DNA of 64,000 bases from positions 77,493 through 141,492 of the forward strand of contig JAPLBY010000029.1 of NCBI GenBank assembly GCA_026392515.1, in the 5' to 3' direction. Both the position numbers and the translations under genes were made by a program. Below are positions 30,823 through 40,024 of the stretch, one piece after another. Below the pieces are notes generated by a model that saw only the letters and a list, made by a program, of their open reading frames with translations, was not told the DNA's origin and did no database searches. Origin of the DNA: Actinomycetota bacterium (GTDB lineage Bacteria; Actinomycetota; Actinomycetes; S36-B12; UBA5976). Position 1 is the stretch's first letter. Each line of letters opens with the position of its first letter.

Positions 30823-32325
30823 ATGTTCGCATCCTTATCAGATCGCCTCGGCGCCACCTTTAAGCAATTGCGTGGCAAGGGACGACTAACCGAGAACGAC
30901 ATTGATGAGACTGTAAGAGAAATTCGCATCGCACTACTTGATGCCGACGTCGCACTGCCGGTAGTCCGCGAGTTTTGCGCCCGAATCAAAGAGCGCGCAC
31001 TTGGATCTGAAGTATCCGCAGCCCTTAATCCAGCGCAACAAATCATCAAGATCGTCAATGAGGAATTGATTGGAATTCTGGGTGGCGAAACCAGGCGACT
31101 AAAGCTTGCTAAGAATCCTCCGACCGTGATTTTGCTTGCCGGCCTACAAGGAGCTGGTAAAACCACACTTGCTGGAAAACTTGCGGCACACCTGCGATCG
31201 CAAGGTCATCAACCAATGTTGGTTGCAGCTGACTTGCAGCGACCAAATGCAGTTGATCAATTGAAAATTGTTGGCGAGCAATCAAACACAGTTGTATTTG
31301 CTCCCGAGCCAGGTAATGGTGTTGGCGATCCAGTTAAAGTAACTCGCGATGCAATGAAGTTTGCTAAAGACAAACTTCATGATGTTGTAATTGTCGATAC
31401 TGCCGGACGCCTATCTATTGATAGCGAATTAATGGATCAGCTAGCGAAAGTTAAAGCTGAAGCTAAGCCAGATGAAACACTCCTGGTAATCGATGCAATG
31501 ACAGGTCAAGATGCGGTCAACACTGCTGAGACTTTTGCTCGCGACATTGGAATTGATGCAGTTGTCCTAACAAAGCTTGATGGTGATGCTCGTGGTGGCG
31601 CGGCGCTTTCAGTTGCAACCATCACAGGTAAGCCGATCATGTTTGCCTCAACGGGTGAGAAGTTAACTGACTTTGAAGTTTTCCATCCAGATCGTATGGC
31701 TTCCAGAATTTTGGACATGGGTGATTTGCTAACTCTGATTGAGCAGGCAGAACAAACACTTGATAAAGATCAAACCGAAAAGTTCGCCAAGAAAGTTAAA
31801 GACGGTGAAGACTTCACGCTGACCGACTTCATGCAACAGATGCAACAGATTCGCAAAATGGGATCTATGACAAAGATGCTTGGCATGTTGCCAGGTATGG
31901 CTGAAATGAAAAAGCAGATTGAAAATGTTGACGAGCGCGAGATTGATCGCGTCGAAGCAATCATTTCTTCAATGACTCCTGCTGAGCGCGAAGATCCGAA
32001 ATTACTTAATGGATCACGACGTGCTCGCATCGCTAAGGGATCAGGTATGCAAGTTAGCGATGTAAATACTTTGATGGACCGCTTTGTCGTTGCGCAAAAA
32101 ATGATGAAGCAAATGGCTAAGGGTGGCTCAGTTCCTGGCATGCCACCAATGCCAGGAATGCCCGGCATGCGTCCGCAACAAAAGAAAGTTCAAAAACCAG
32201 GCAAGGGTGCAAAGAAATCAGGTAACCCAGCTAAACGAGCAGCTCAAGATTCAGGAATTGAATTCGAAGAGCCAAGTGCAACGCTTACTGAGATACCGAG
32301 TGCGTTCCGAGACTTTCTGACATAA
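30823..32325 (+). CDS. ffh: Signal recognition particle protein Ffh
   Basis: MFASLSDRLGATFKQLRGKGRLTE; LLAGLQGAGKTTLAGKLAAHL; DTAGRLSIDSELMDQL; Met-rich M domain. Confidence 0.97.
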   Translation: MFASLSDRLGATFKQLRGKGRLTENDIDETVREIRIALLDADVALPVVREFCARIKERALGSEVSAALNPAQQIIKIVNEELIGILGGETRRLKLAKNPPTVILLAGLQGAGKTTLAGKLAAHLRSQGHQPMLVAADLQRPNAVDQLKIVGEQSNTVVFAPEPGNGVGDPVKVTRDAMKFAKDKLHDVVIVDTAGRLSIDSELMDQLAKVKAEAKPDETLLVIDAMTGQDAVNTAETFARDIGIDAVVLTKLDGDARGGAALSVATITGKPIMFASTGEKLTDFEVFHPDRMASRILDMGDLLTLIEQAEQTLDKDQTEKFAKKVKDGEDFTLTDFMQQMQQIRKMGSMTKMLGMLPGMAEMKKQIENVDEREIDRVEAIISSMTPAEREDPKLLNGSRRARIAKGSGMQVSDVNTLMDRFVVAQKMMKQMAKGGSVPGMPPMPGMPGMRPQQKKVQKPGKGAKKSGNPAKRAAQDSGIEFEEPSATLTEIPSAFRDFLT

Positions 32326-32671
32326 CTTTGGGGTCTTCGACTTGAATCACTACTGAGTCGAAATGATTCCCCAGTAAGTTAAATCGAATTGTGTGGTCTG
32401 CAAGCTTCGCCCGAACATTCCAAAAATGTGTCACACCATGGCGCTGACGATAGGTTCCAGCAATCACACCAAACCCATAAGTTTGGGAAAACGTGTAGGT
32501 ACCTGGAGCCCGGAAACCTTTGCATTCCTTTAGGATTTCTGCTCCGGTATCTATCGAGACAATGTGCTCAAGGGGAATAGTTATGTCCTTGCGGGAGGCA
32601 TTTAGAAACTTGTCCCAGGTGGAAAACTCAATAACGACCGCTGATTCAGTCACAGAAACCCTGGGAAACAT
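32285..32671 (-). CDS. Uncharacterised protein, possible PH-like fold
   Basis: Coherent 128-aa ORF (VSIDTGAEILKECKGFRAPGTYTFSQTYGFGVIAGTYRQRHGVTHFWNVRAKLADHTIRFNLLGNHFDSVVIQVEDP); overlaps the ffh 3' end on the opposite strand. Confidence 0.65.
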   Translation of the reverse strand: MFPRVSVTESAVVIEFSTWDKFLNASRKDITIPLEHIVSIDTGAEILKECKGFRAPGTYTFSQTYGFGVIAGTYRQRHGVTHFWNVRAKLADHTIRFNLLGNHFDSVVIQVEDPKVMSESLGTHSVSQ

Positions 32672-32884
32672 AGTTCCAGTTTAGATCAACAAAACAGCCA
32701 CAATTCCAGAGGAATTCCCTCAATTTCCTGATTTTTGCCTTGTCTGGCATGATTTATCAAGTAATCCCGACTTGGAAGCCGGCCCTCTACCCGCAACCTT
32801 GTTGGATTCATAGACATTAACTAGTTGCGCCCCCGCTGCAACAACGGTTTTATGTCACACCAATTATCAGGAGAAATAAAACTC

Positions 32885-33445
32885 GTGGCCGTAAAGATCA
32901 AACTTAAGCGCATGGGCAGCATCCGCAACCCGCAATACCGCGTAGTAATTGCCGACGCCCGTACTGCTCGCGATGGCCGTGCCATCGAAGAAATCGGTTT
33001 GTACCATCCAAAAGAAGAACCAAGTCTTATCAAGATCAATTCAGATCGCGTTCAGTACTGGCTAGGCGTTGGCGCACAGCCAACTGAGCCAGTAATGGTG
33101 CTGTTAAAGATCACTGGTGACTGGCAGAAGTTCAAGGGCCTTCCAGGCGCCGAAGGAACTTTGCGAGTCAAAGAAGCAAAGGTAGAAAAGAACACCAAGT
33201 TTGCTGAGACCGTTGCAGCTGTTGCTAACGAACCACGCACACCAACAATTCGTCCAAAGGTTGAGAAGCCGGTCGAAGAGGTAAAGGTTGAAGAAGTTGC
33301 TGCCGCTCCAAGTGAAGAAGTAGCTGCTGAAGTTAGCACCGAAGCAACAGCTGAAGCTGTAATCGGAAATGTTGAAGAAGTTGTAGAAGAAACAGTTGAA
33401 GCAATTGCAGAAGATGCTGCCGAAGCTGTAACCGAAGAGGCCTAA
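32885..33445 (+). CDS. rpsP: 30S ribosomal protein S16 with long acidic C-terminal extension
   Basis: [44 protein letters not shown] start with upstream AGGAG. Confidence 0.97.
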   Translation: MAVKIKLKRMGSIRNPQYRVVIADARTARDGRAIEEIGLYHPKEEPSLIKINSDRVQYWLGVGAQPTEPVMVLLKITGDWQKFKGLPGAEGTLRVKEAKVEKNTKFAETVAAVANEPRTPTIRPKVEKPVEEVKVEEVAAAPSEEVAAEVSTEATAEAVIGNVEEVVEETVEAIAEDAAEAVTEEA

Positions 33446-33448
33446 GCA

Positions 33449-33685
33449 ATGCTTGACGAGACTTTAGAACACCTCGTTAAAGGAATTGTTGACCATCCAG
33501 ACGATGTTGTCGTTCGCGAGAACAACCGTCGGGGCGCAACACTTGAGGTCAAGCTCAATCCTGAAGACATGGGTCGGGTAATCGGCAAAGCCGGTCGCAC
33601 CGCAACAGCACTTCGCACTGTCGTAAACGCATTGTCCGACAAGGGCAATGTGCGTATCGACATTCTTGACGTCGACGGAAGGTAA
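33449..33685 (+). CDS. khpA: KH-domain RNA-binding protein KhpA
   Basis: MLDETLEHLVKGIVDHPDDV...VNPEDMGRVIGKAGRTATALRTVV-type KH motif; between rpsP and rimM. Confidence 0.93.
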   Translation: MLDETLEHLVKGIVDHPDDVVVRENNRRGATLEVKLNPEDMGRVIGKAGRTATALRTVVNALSDKGNVRIDILDVDGR

Positions 33686-33688
33686 TAA

Positions 33689-34225
33689 ATGCAGCTCGTA
33701 ATCGGGCGCATTGGCCGAGCACATGGCGTGCGCGGCGACCTTTTCGTTGAACCAATGACAGATGAACCAGATCATCGCTATGCAGATGGAACGGTTTTGA
33801 TGACTTCTGATAACACCACGCTCACTGTGGCCACCTCAAAGTGGCACAGTGGGCGTTTTGTTGTTCACTTCGCGGGAATTGAAGATCGCACCGCAGCCGA
33901 AGCCTTGCGCGGCCAGACTTTAACCATCGATGTCGATCCAACCGAACTACCTGAAGATCCGGATGAGTTTTACGATCATCAACTCGTTGGACTTGATGTA
34001 AAGCTCGAGGACGGTTCCTTAGTTGGAGTCGTTGGGGAAGTTATTCACTTACCAAGCCAGGACTTACTTTCCGTTAAACGCGAGGGTGACACCGAGGTTT
34101 TGATTCCCTTTGTGATGGAATTTGTGCCCGAGATTGATCTAGAGACAAGAACAGTAACAATCACCCCGCCACCCGGATTGCTTAACGAGCTTGAGGCAAT
34201 AGTCGTAAGGGATGGGGAAGTTTGA
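33689..34225 (+). CDS. rimM: Ribosome maturation factor RimM
   Basis: IGRIGRAHGVRGDLFVEPMTDEP; PFVMEFVPEIDLETRTVTITPPPGLL. Confidence 0.95.
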   Translation: MQLVIGRIGRAHGVRGDLFVEPMTDEPDHRYADGTVLMTSDNTTLTVATSKWHSGRFVVHFAGIEDRTAAEALRGQTLTIDVDPTELPEDPDEFYDHQLVGLDVKLEDGSLVGVVGEVIHLPSQDLLSVKREGDTEVLIPFVMEFVPEIDLETRTVTITPPPGLLNELEAIVVRDGEV

Positions 34226-34917
34226 TGTTGATGTTTGATGTCATCACAGTTTTCCCGGATTACTTAAAGCCACTCGAGCTTTCGCTTATGGGCAAAGCAA
34301 TCGAAGACGGTTTGATTTCCGTCAACGTTAAAGACTTGCGTGATTACACATCCGACAAACATCAGACAGTTGATGATTCCCCGTATGGTGGCGGACCAGG
34401 AATGGTTATGAAGCCTGAACCATGGGGAGAGGCATTAGATCAATTCACTAGAGCTGAAACCATTTTGATTATCCCAACACCATCTGGAAAACCATTTACT
34501 CAAGCCCTTGCAACCGAGCTATCTACTGCAAACCACATTGTCTTTGCCTGCGGTCGTTATGAAGGCATTGATTCCCGAGTATCGGAGCATTACAAGACCA
34601 AGATTCGAGTCGAGGAAGTTTCAATAGGTGATTACGTGCTTGCCGGTGGAGAAGTTGCCGTGCTTGTAATGGTTGAGGCGATTGCCCGACTTGTTCCAGG
34701 TGTACTTGGAAATCAGGAAAGTTTTGCAGACGATTCATTTGCTGTTGGTGCGATGGAAAATTTGTTAGAGGGTCCGATCTACACTCGACCACCAGTTTGG
34801 CGAGATTTAGAAGTTCCCCAAGTTTTGACTTCAGGGGATCACGCCAAGATATCCGCTTGGAAGCACGAGCAAGCTAAATTGCGCACTGCGCAGAATCGTC
34901 CAGACTTAGCTGAGTAA
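34222..34917 (+). CDS. trmD: tRNA (guanine-N1)-methyltransferase TrmD
   Basis: DDSPYGGGPGMVMKPEPW; ACGRYEGIDSRV; SIGDYVLAGGEVAVLVMVEAIARLVPGVLGN. Confidence 0.97.
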   Translation: MMLMFDVITVFPDYLKPLELSLMGKAIEDGLISVNVKDLRDYTSDKHQTVDDSPYGGGPGMVMKPEPWGEALDQFTRAETILIIPTPSGKPFTQALATELSTANHIVFACGRYEGIDSRVSEHYKTKIRVEEVSIGDYVLAGGEVAVLVMVEAIARLVPGVLGNQESFADDSFAVGAMENLLEGPIYTRPPVWRDLEVPQVLTSGDHAKISAWKHEQAKLRTAQNRPDLAE

Positions 34918-35775
34918 TTGCACCATTGGGTCGCCATAGACATATTCGTTCAAGACGTAATTGATTTCAGGTAGCGACAAGGCTTCGGTGTAAGCGGTAT
35001 TCATAAAGAATTTTGAAAAGTCAGAGTTCTCAATGGCTTTTTTGGCCCTTGGATGATTGAACTTCAAATACATCTGAGTTGTGACTTTCTTGCGTTCGAA
35101 GTCAGTTGTTAGTTTTCCGCAGTTGTATCCAAAGAGTGTCATGGCTGCATCAGCAAGTTCTGGCGTAGTGCGCTCAATAATTCCCATGTCTTTAACTTTG
35201 ACTATTGGTCGTAGCTTCGTCTTGCGCTCCCAGTACTGAACGCAAGTGCGCAATCGATTTTTAGCATGAGCGTCGTATCCATTGACATCAACATAATTGA
35301 TGGTCAAGTCATCATCACGAACTAAATGAAAGCTTTGATCCAGACGATTTTGCACCGACCATTTTCGCCAGGATCTAGGCACAACAAAAACGATTAAATC
35401 TGAAACTTGCGCAGCTTTGTTGAAGAACGGAATTGATAACGAGTTGTTCCGCCCAAACGGGGGATTAGTAACAGTTAGTAAACCTTTTTGATTAATCTCT
35501 TGATCCAGAAAATCGCCCAGTGTGATCTTTTGGTGATGAGGCTCTATGTCAAAACTAATTACCTTTTTCAAGCCATGTGCTTTTGCCGCATCGATAAAAG
35601 CGCCAGTGCCACCGGCAGGTTCAAGCAGAATTCTCCCCGATAAATCACCGATTCGTTTTTTCACATTGCGCATGACTTGATCCGCAATTTCTGGCGGGGT
35701 ATAAAACTGTTCCTTGCCAGTAACTCTGGGGTTACCAAGCCGCACTTTGTTAAGTTGCGGGTCTGACGGTGGCAT
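34906..35775 (-). CDS. SAM-dependent methyltransferase, N6-adenine DNA MTase-like (NPPF)
   Basis: TGKEQFYTPPEIADQVM; motif I LLEPAGGTGAFIDAA; FDIEPHH; motif IV VTNPPFGRN. Start set at MPPSDPQLNK; an upstream in-frame ATG at 35808 is possible. Confidence 0.75.
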   Translation of the reverse strand: MPPSDPQLNKVRLGNPRVTGKEQFYTPPEIADQVMRNVKKRIGDLSGRILLEPAGGTGAFIDAAKAHGLKKVISFDIEPHHQKITLGDFLDQEINQKGLLTVTNPPFGRNNSLSIPFFNKAAQVSDLIVFVVPRSWRKWSVQNRLDQSFHLVRDDDLTINYVDVNGYDAHAKNRLRTCVQYWERKTKLRPIVKVKDMGIIERTTPELADAAMTLFGYNCGKLTTDFERKKVTTQMYLKFNHPRAKKAIENSDFSKFFMNTAYTEALSLPEINYVLNEYVYGDPMVQLLS

Positions 35776-35804
35776 GAGGAAGCTTTCGGTAGGTGGTGCT
35801 CTAA

Positions 35805-35816
35805 GCATATATATGC
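35805..35816. promoter_or_regulatory. 12-bp AT-rich palindrome upstream of the methyltransferase gene
   Basis: GCATATATATGC perfect palindrome; contains a -10-like TATATAT. Confidence 0.4.
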
Positions 35817-35896
35817 ACCCACTGATTCGTGGCATTCTGACGGTAATTTGCTGGAAACCCACTAGTTATGGCAAACTCAACTTTGTTGGAACGTAG

Positions 35897-35918
35897 CAGC
35901 ACCGCCACAGGGGTGCTG
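35897..35918 (+). promoter_or_regulatory. Hairpin in rplS 5' leader
   Basis: CAGCACC...GGTGCTG 7-bp stem upstream of rplS. Confidence 0.35.
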
Positions 35919-35998
35919 AAACATTAAGTTCTAAACAAACCCGGCAAGAACCATTTATTGGGCTTTCGACCTGCGGCGACATGTCCTTCGGAGTAATA

Positions 35999-36349
35999 AT
36001 GCATTTTCTAGACGATGTAGACGCAGCATCCCTGCGCACTGGAATTCCAGATTTCCGTCCCGGCGACAACGTAAAAGTTCACGTTCGAGTTGTTGAAGGA
36101 ACCCGTTCCCGTATTCAGATTTTCCAGGGCGTTGTAATCCGTCGCCATGGTGGTGGACTTCGTGAGACTTTCACAGTCCGCAAAATCAGTTTTGGAACCG
36201 GTGTTGAGCGTACTTTCCCGCTTCACTCACCAATTGTTGAATTGATCGAATTGGTCAGCCGTGGAGATGTCCGTCGCGCCAAGCTTTACTACCTTCGTGA
36301 TCTACGCGGCAAGAAGGCAAAGATCAAGGAATTGCGCGACAACGTTTAA
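35999..36349 (+). CDS. rplS: 50S ribosomal protein L19
   Basis: [49 protein letters not shown]...[16 protein letters not shown]. Confidence 0.97.
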   Translation: MHFLDDVDAASLRTGIPDFRPGDNVKVHVRVVEGTRSRIQIFQGVVIRRHGGGLRETFTVRKISFGTGVERTFPLHSPIVELIELVSRGDVRRAKLYYLRDLRGKKAKIKELRDNV

Positions 36350-36361
36350 TTCTTTACAAAT

Positions 36362-36399
36362 TAGCGGGCTCACTTACTAGTGAGTCCGCTAATTTTTTG
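36362..36399 (+). terminator. Terminator after rplS
   Basis: AGCGGGCTCAC...GTGAGTCCGCT followed by AATTTTTTG. Confidence 0.9.
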
Positions 36400-36422
36400 T
36401 TTAAAAGTATGATTAAAGAACT

Positions 36423-37070
36423 ATGGGTCACAAAAAGGACAAGCCAAAAAAGCAGCCTAGTCTGGTGCGCGAATTAGTGACCGTTGTAGGAACTGCTTTA
36501 ATCCTTTCAATTTTGGTTCGCACTTTTCTAATCCAAGCTTTTTATGTTCCTAGCGCTTCCATGGAAGATACTCTCCAGGAAAATGACCGCATAATTGTGT
36601 CAAAGATTTCTACGCAATTCACTGGTGTCAATCGTGGAAATGTAATTGTCTTCCATGACCCAGGTGGTTGGCTCGGCGCGGGATTCCCTAATCCTTATGA
36701 CACTCCAGTTGGTCGTGTACTCCAAGCAATCGGAATCGTGCCAGCTAACTCTGGAAATGATTTAGTTAAGCGCGTCATTGGTGTTGCTAATGACACAGTT
36801 AAATGCTGTGACACTCAAGGTCGAATAGTTCTAAACGGCGTTGGAATGGACGAGCCGTACATTAAAGAAGGCGCAACCACTGATCAGGTAACTTTTGAAG
36901 TCCTTGTTCCCGAAGGTCATGTTTTTGTAATGGGCGATAATCGCGGCAACTCCGAAGATTCTCGCTTTCACTTAGACAAGAACAACGGCATGGTGCCAGA
37001 AGAAGAAATCATTGGTCGAGTTGCCATGCGCATTTGGCCAATTGGTCGCATTGGTGGGATTGAAAATTAG
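36423..37070 (+). CDS. lepB: Signal peptidase I
   Basis: FYVPSASMEDTLQENDRIIVSK; DLVKRVIGVANDTV; VFVMGDNRGNSEDSR. Confidence 0.95.
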   Translation: MGHKKDKPKKQPSLVRELVTVVGTALILSILVRTFLIQAFYVPSASMEDTLQENDRIIVSKISTQFTGVNRGNVIVFHDPGGWLGAGFPNPYDTPVGRVLQAIGIVPANSGNDLVKRVIGVANDTVKCCDTQGRIVLNGVGMDEPYIKEGATTDQVTFEVLVPEGHVFVMGDNRGNSEDSRFHLDKNNGMVPEEEIIGRVAMRIWPIGRIGGIEN

Positions 37071-37749
37071 TTCGGCAGCACCAACTCTTGAATTAGAGCG
37101 GGAGTTGTTTTCAACTGGCGTTAAATACATTGCAGGTGTCGATGAAGTTGGACGTGGCGCACTTGCTGGACCGGTTTCAGTTGGGGTGGCAATTGTTTCG
37201 GCCGAGACCTCGCAAGTCCCAGCTGGCTTAAGAGATAGTAAACAAATCAGTCGAACTGCCCGAGAGAAATTGATTGAACCGGTTTCGGCTTGGGTAGTTG
37301 AATATGCAATTGGGCATGTGGCAGCCAGCGAAATTGATGAGATTGGAATTGTGCCAGCGCTTCGTTTGGCTTGGGTGAGGGCTCACCAACAGTTAAGTAT
37401 CAAACCGGATCATGTAATTCTCGATGGCAAACATAATTGGCTACTCGAACCCGAATCCGATTTATTCACAACGCCCATTTCGGACATTGTGGTTCCGGTG
37501 ACTATGAAGATTAAGGCGGATGCATCGTGCGCCTCAGTGTCCGCGGCAAGCGTCTTGGCCAAAGTAGCTCGGGATGAATTGATGCGGGAAGCTGCTCTGA
37601 TTTATCCAGACTTTGGTTGGGAAGGAAACGTTGGCTATGGATCTAGCGACCACATGGCTGCCATCGCCCGCCTTGGCCCAACTGACCTACATCGCAAGTC
37701 TTGGAAATTACCTAGTGGCCCGAGTGAATCTGACCCAGTCACCGCATAG
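37060..37749 (+). CDS. rnhB: Ribonuclease HII
   Basis: YIAGVDEVGRGALAGPVSVGVAI; VPALRLAWVRA; KADASCASVSAASVLAKVARD; TTG start overlapping lepB inferred. Confidence 0.93.
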   Translation: MKISSAAPTLELERELFSTGVKYIAGVDEVGRGALAGPVSVGVAIVSAETSQVPAGLRDSKQISRTAREKLIEPVSAWVVEYAIGHVAASEIDEIGIVPALRLAWVRAHQQLSIKPDHVILDGKHNWLLEPESDLFTTPISDIVVPVTMKIKADASCASVSAASVLAKVARDELMREAALIYPDFGWEGNVGYGSSDHMAAIARLGPTDLHRKSWKLPSGPSESDPVTA

Positions 37750-37758
37750 GCTAATTAC

Positions 37759-38064
37759 ATGTCAGCGGATGAGTTAGAGCGTTATGAATCCGAGATGGAG
37801 CTTGAGCTTTATCGGGAGTACCGCGATTTAGTCCACCTCTTTAGCTACATAGTTCACACTGAGCGTCGAATGTATTTAGCAAATGGTGTTGATGTTCAAG
37901 TTCGCACTAATGATGCTGGCGATGTTTACTTCGAAGCCACACTTACTGATGCCTGGATCTGGGACATGTATGGCCAGGCAAGATTTGTTAAGAAAGCTCG
38001 CGTCTTAACTTTCAAAGATGTCAATGTCGAAGAGCTATCAAAGCCTGACATGGAGGTTCCTTAA
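37759..38064 (+). CDS. DUF2469 family protein
   Basis: ELERYESEMELELYREYRDLVHLFSYIVHTERRMYLANGVDV; follows rnhB as in many Actinobacteria. Confidence 0.92.
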   Translation: MSADELERYESEMELELYREYRDLVHLFSYIVHTERRMYLANGVDVQVRTNDAGDVYFEATLTDAWIWDMYGQARFVKKARVLTFKDVNVEELSKPDMEVP

Positions 38065-38141
38065 GTCTTTCCACATATTGATTTAGTTCACAGAAACTAG
38101 ATTCTCACGCTTAACTTCTTTAAACCTTTCACCATGTACAG

Positions 38142-38501
38142 GTGCATCTTAAAAACAGTGAACTTGGAAAAATCGGCGAAGACATTGCCACGATCTATTT
38201 GCAGGACATGGGTTATGAAATCCTGGGACGTAACTGGAGATTTAAACGCGTCGAACTCGACATAATTGCGCAAAAGGATTCCACGTTAGTTTTCTGTGAA
38301 GTCAAGACTCGTCGATCGATAAGCCACGGAATTCCAAGTGATGCAATTACACCGCTCAAGCTCCAGCACATTAGGACTGCAGCGCTCCATTGGCTAAGTA
38401 ACAACCAGTCCCGACATCAAGGGATTCGTTTCGATGCCATCAGCGTGATCTATTGCGAAAGTCAGCCACCAACCATTAGCCATGTCAAAGGGATCGAATA
38501 A
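38142..38501 (+). CDS. YraN family (UPF0102) endonuclease-like protein
   Basis: ELGKIGEDIATIYLQDMGYEILGRNWRFKRVELDIIAQKDSTLVFCEVKTRRS. Confidence 0.92.
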   Translation: MHLKNSELGKIGEDIATIYLQDMGYEILGRNWRFKRVELDIIAQKDSTLVFCEVKTRRSISHGIPSDAITPLKLQHIRTAALHWLSNNQSRHQGIRFDAISVIYCESQPPTISHVKGIE

Positions 38502-40024
38502 TGACTCTGGCTAGAGCATGTGGTGTTGTGATCAACGGTGTTGAAGGTTTAGTTGTCGATATCGAGGCTTACCTAAGTCAGGGCCTTCCGGGTATGGCAA
38601 TTGTTGGACTCCCTGACACTGCAGTTGGCGAAGCTCGGGATCGAGTTCGCGCTGCGGTTCAAAACAGTGAATTGTCCTGGCCATCAGAACGACGAATCAC
38701 CGTTGGCCTGTCACCTGCATCAGTTCACAAACGAGGTGCATCACTTGATCTAGGTATTGCACTTTCAATCTTGTCAGCGCACTCGCAAATCCCAGAAATG
38801 ACTAAAACCATTGTGATTGGCGAACTGGCCCTTGATGGCCAAGTACGACCAGTTAAGGGAGTTCTGGTTGCTGCGCTCTGTGCTTACCGCCGTGGCTATG
38901 ACACTTTGATAGTTCCGCAATCACAAGTTAATGAAGCGCAATTAGTTCCTGACTTGAAAGTCGTTGGCGTTAAGAGTTTGTCGGATGCGGTCGCGTATCT
39001 ACGTGGGGAAGGTGTATCTGGTGACTTGCCCGAACCAATTGAGTTTGTCAACGAACCCATTCCAGATTTAAGTGAAGTGCGCGGACAATCAAATGCCCGT
39101 CGGGCGCTAGAGGTGGCAGCTGCCGGTGGTCACCACTTGGCATTCTTGGGGTCACCTGGGGTTGGCAAAACTATGTTGGCCCAGCGATTGCCTGGCTTGT
39201 TGCCTAAGTTAACTGACGATCAAGCAGTTGAAGTAACTGCAATCTATTCAGCAGCTGGTGCCTTGAGCGCTGGGCAAGGATTAATCAGAACACCACCATT
39301 TCAAGCGCCACATCACACCACTACTAAAGCTGCCTTGATTGGTGGCGGTAGCAACGCAGTGCGCGTTGGCATGGTGACCATGGCAAACCATGGCGTGCTT
39401 TGTTTAGATGAAGCAGCTGAGTTTGAGCGTTCAGTTTTGGATGCGTTGCGTCAACCACTTGAATCAGGCGTAGTCACAATCGCAAGGTCTGGATTTCAAA
39501 CCGTCTTGCCTGCAAAGTTTCAACTGGTTCTGGCATCCAACCCTTGTCCATGTGGGAAGTTCATTGGCACGGGCGCGCAATGCAGTTGCTCATCACAAGT
39601 ACGTCGCCGATATTTCTCTCGGCTTTCTGGGCCGCTGTTAGACCGCATTGATCTGCGAGTAACCCTGGAGCGGCCAAGTTTGGCCGAACTTGATCCCAGT
39701 TCCGGCGAACTTGAAGGCACTGATGTAGTTGCTGCGCGAGTTGCTCAGGCCAGAGAGCGCGCTGCACATAGATATCGCAATGAACCTTGGAATATCAATT
39801 CCCAAGTGCCTGGCCCAATGCTGCGCCGAAGATATCCAGTTTCCGATGAGGCACGTGAACTACTTGCAAATGATTCACTCGAGATTTCGGCACGCGGCGC
39901 AGATCGAATCCTTCGAGTTGCTTGGACAATTGCTGATCTACGTGGGCATGACATTCCAAACGAGACCGACATCGCTGCAGCGCTTATGTACCGAGATGGC
40001 AATGGTTCATGGCAAGCCAGTTAA
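38501..40024 (+). CDS. comM: YifB/ComM family Mg chelatase-like AAA ATPase
   Basis: GLPGMAIVGLPDTAVGEARDRVRAA; FLGSPGVGKTMLAQRLPGLLP; FQAPHHTTTKAALIGGG; LASNPCPCG. Confidence 0.93.
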   Translation: MTLARACGVVINGVEGLVVDIEAYLSQGLPGMAIVGLPDTAVGEARDRVRAAVQNSELSWPSERRITVGLSPASVHKRGASLDLGIALSILSAHSQIPEMTKTIVIGELALDGQVRPVKGVLVAALCAYRRGYDTLIVPQSQVNEAQLVPDLKVVGVKSLSDAVAYLRGEGVSGDLPEPIEFVNEPIPDLSEVRGQSNARRALEVAAAGGHHLAFLGSPGVGKTMLAQRLPGLLPKLTDDQAVEVTAIYSAAGALSAGQGLIRTPPFQAPHHTTTKAALIGGGSNAVRVGMVTMANHGVLCLDEAAEFERSVLDALRQPLESGVVTIARSGFQTVLPAKFQLVLASNPCPCGKFIGTGAQCSCSSQVRRRYFSRLSGPLLDRIDLRVTLERPSLAELDPSSGELEGTDVVAARVAQARERAAHRYRNEPWNINSQVPGPMLRRRYPVSDEARELLANDSLEISARGADRILRVAWTIADLRGHDIPNETDIAAALMYRDGNGSWQAS

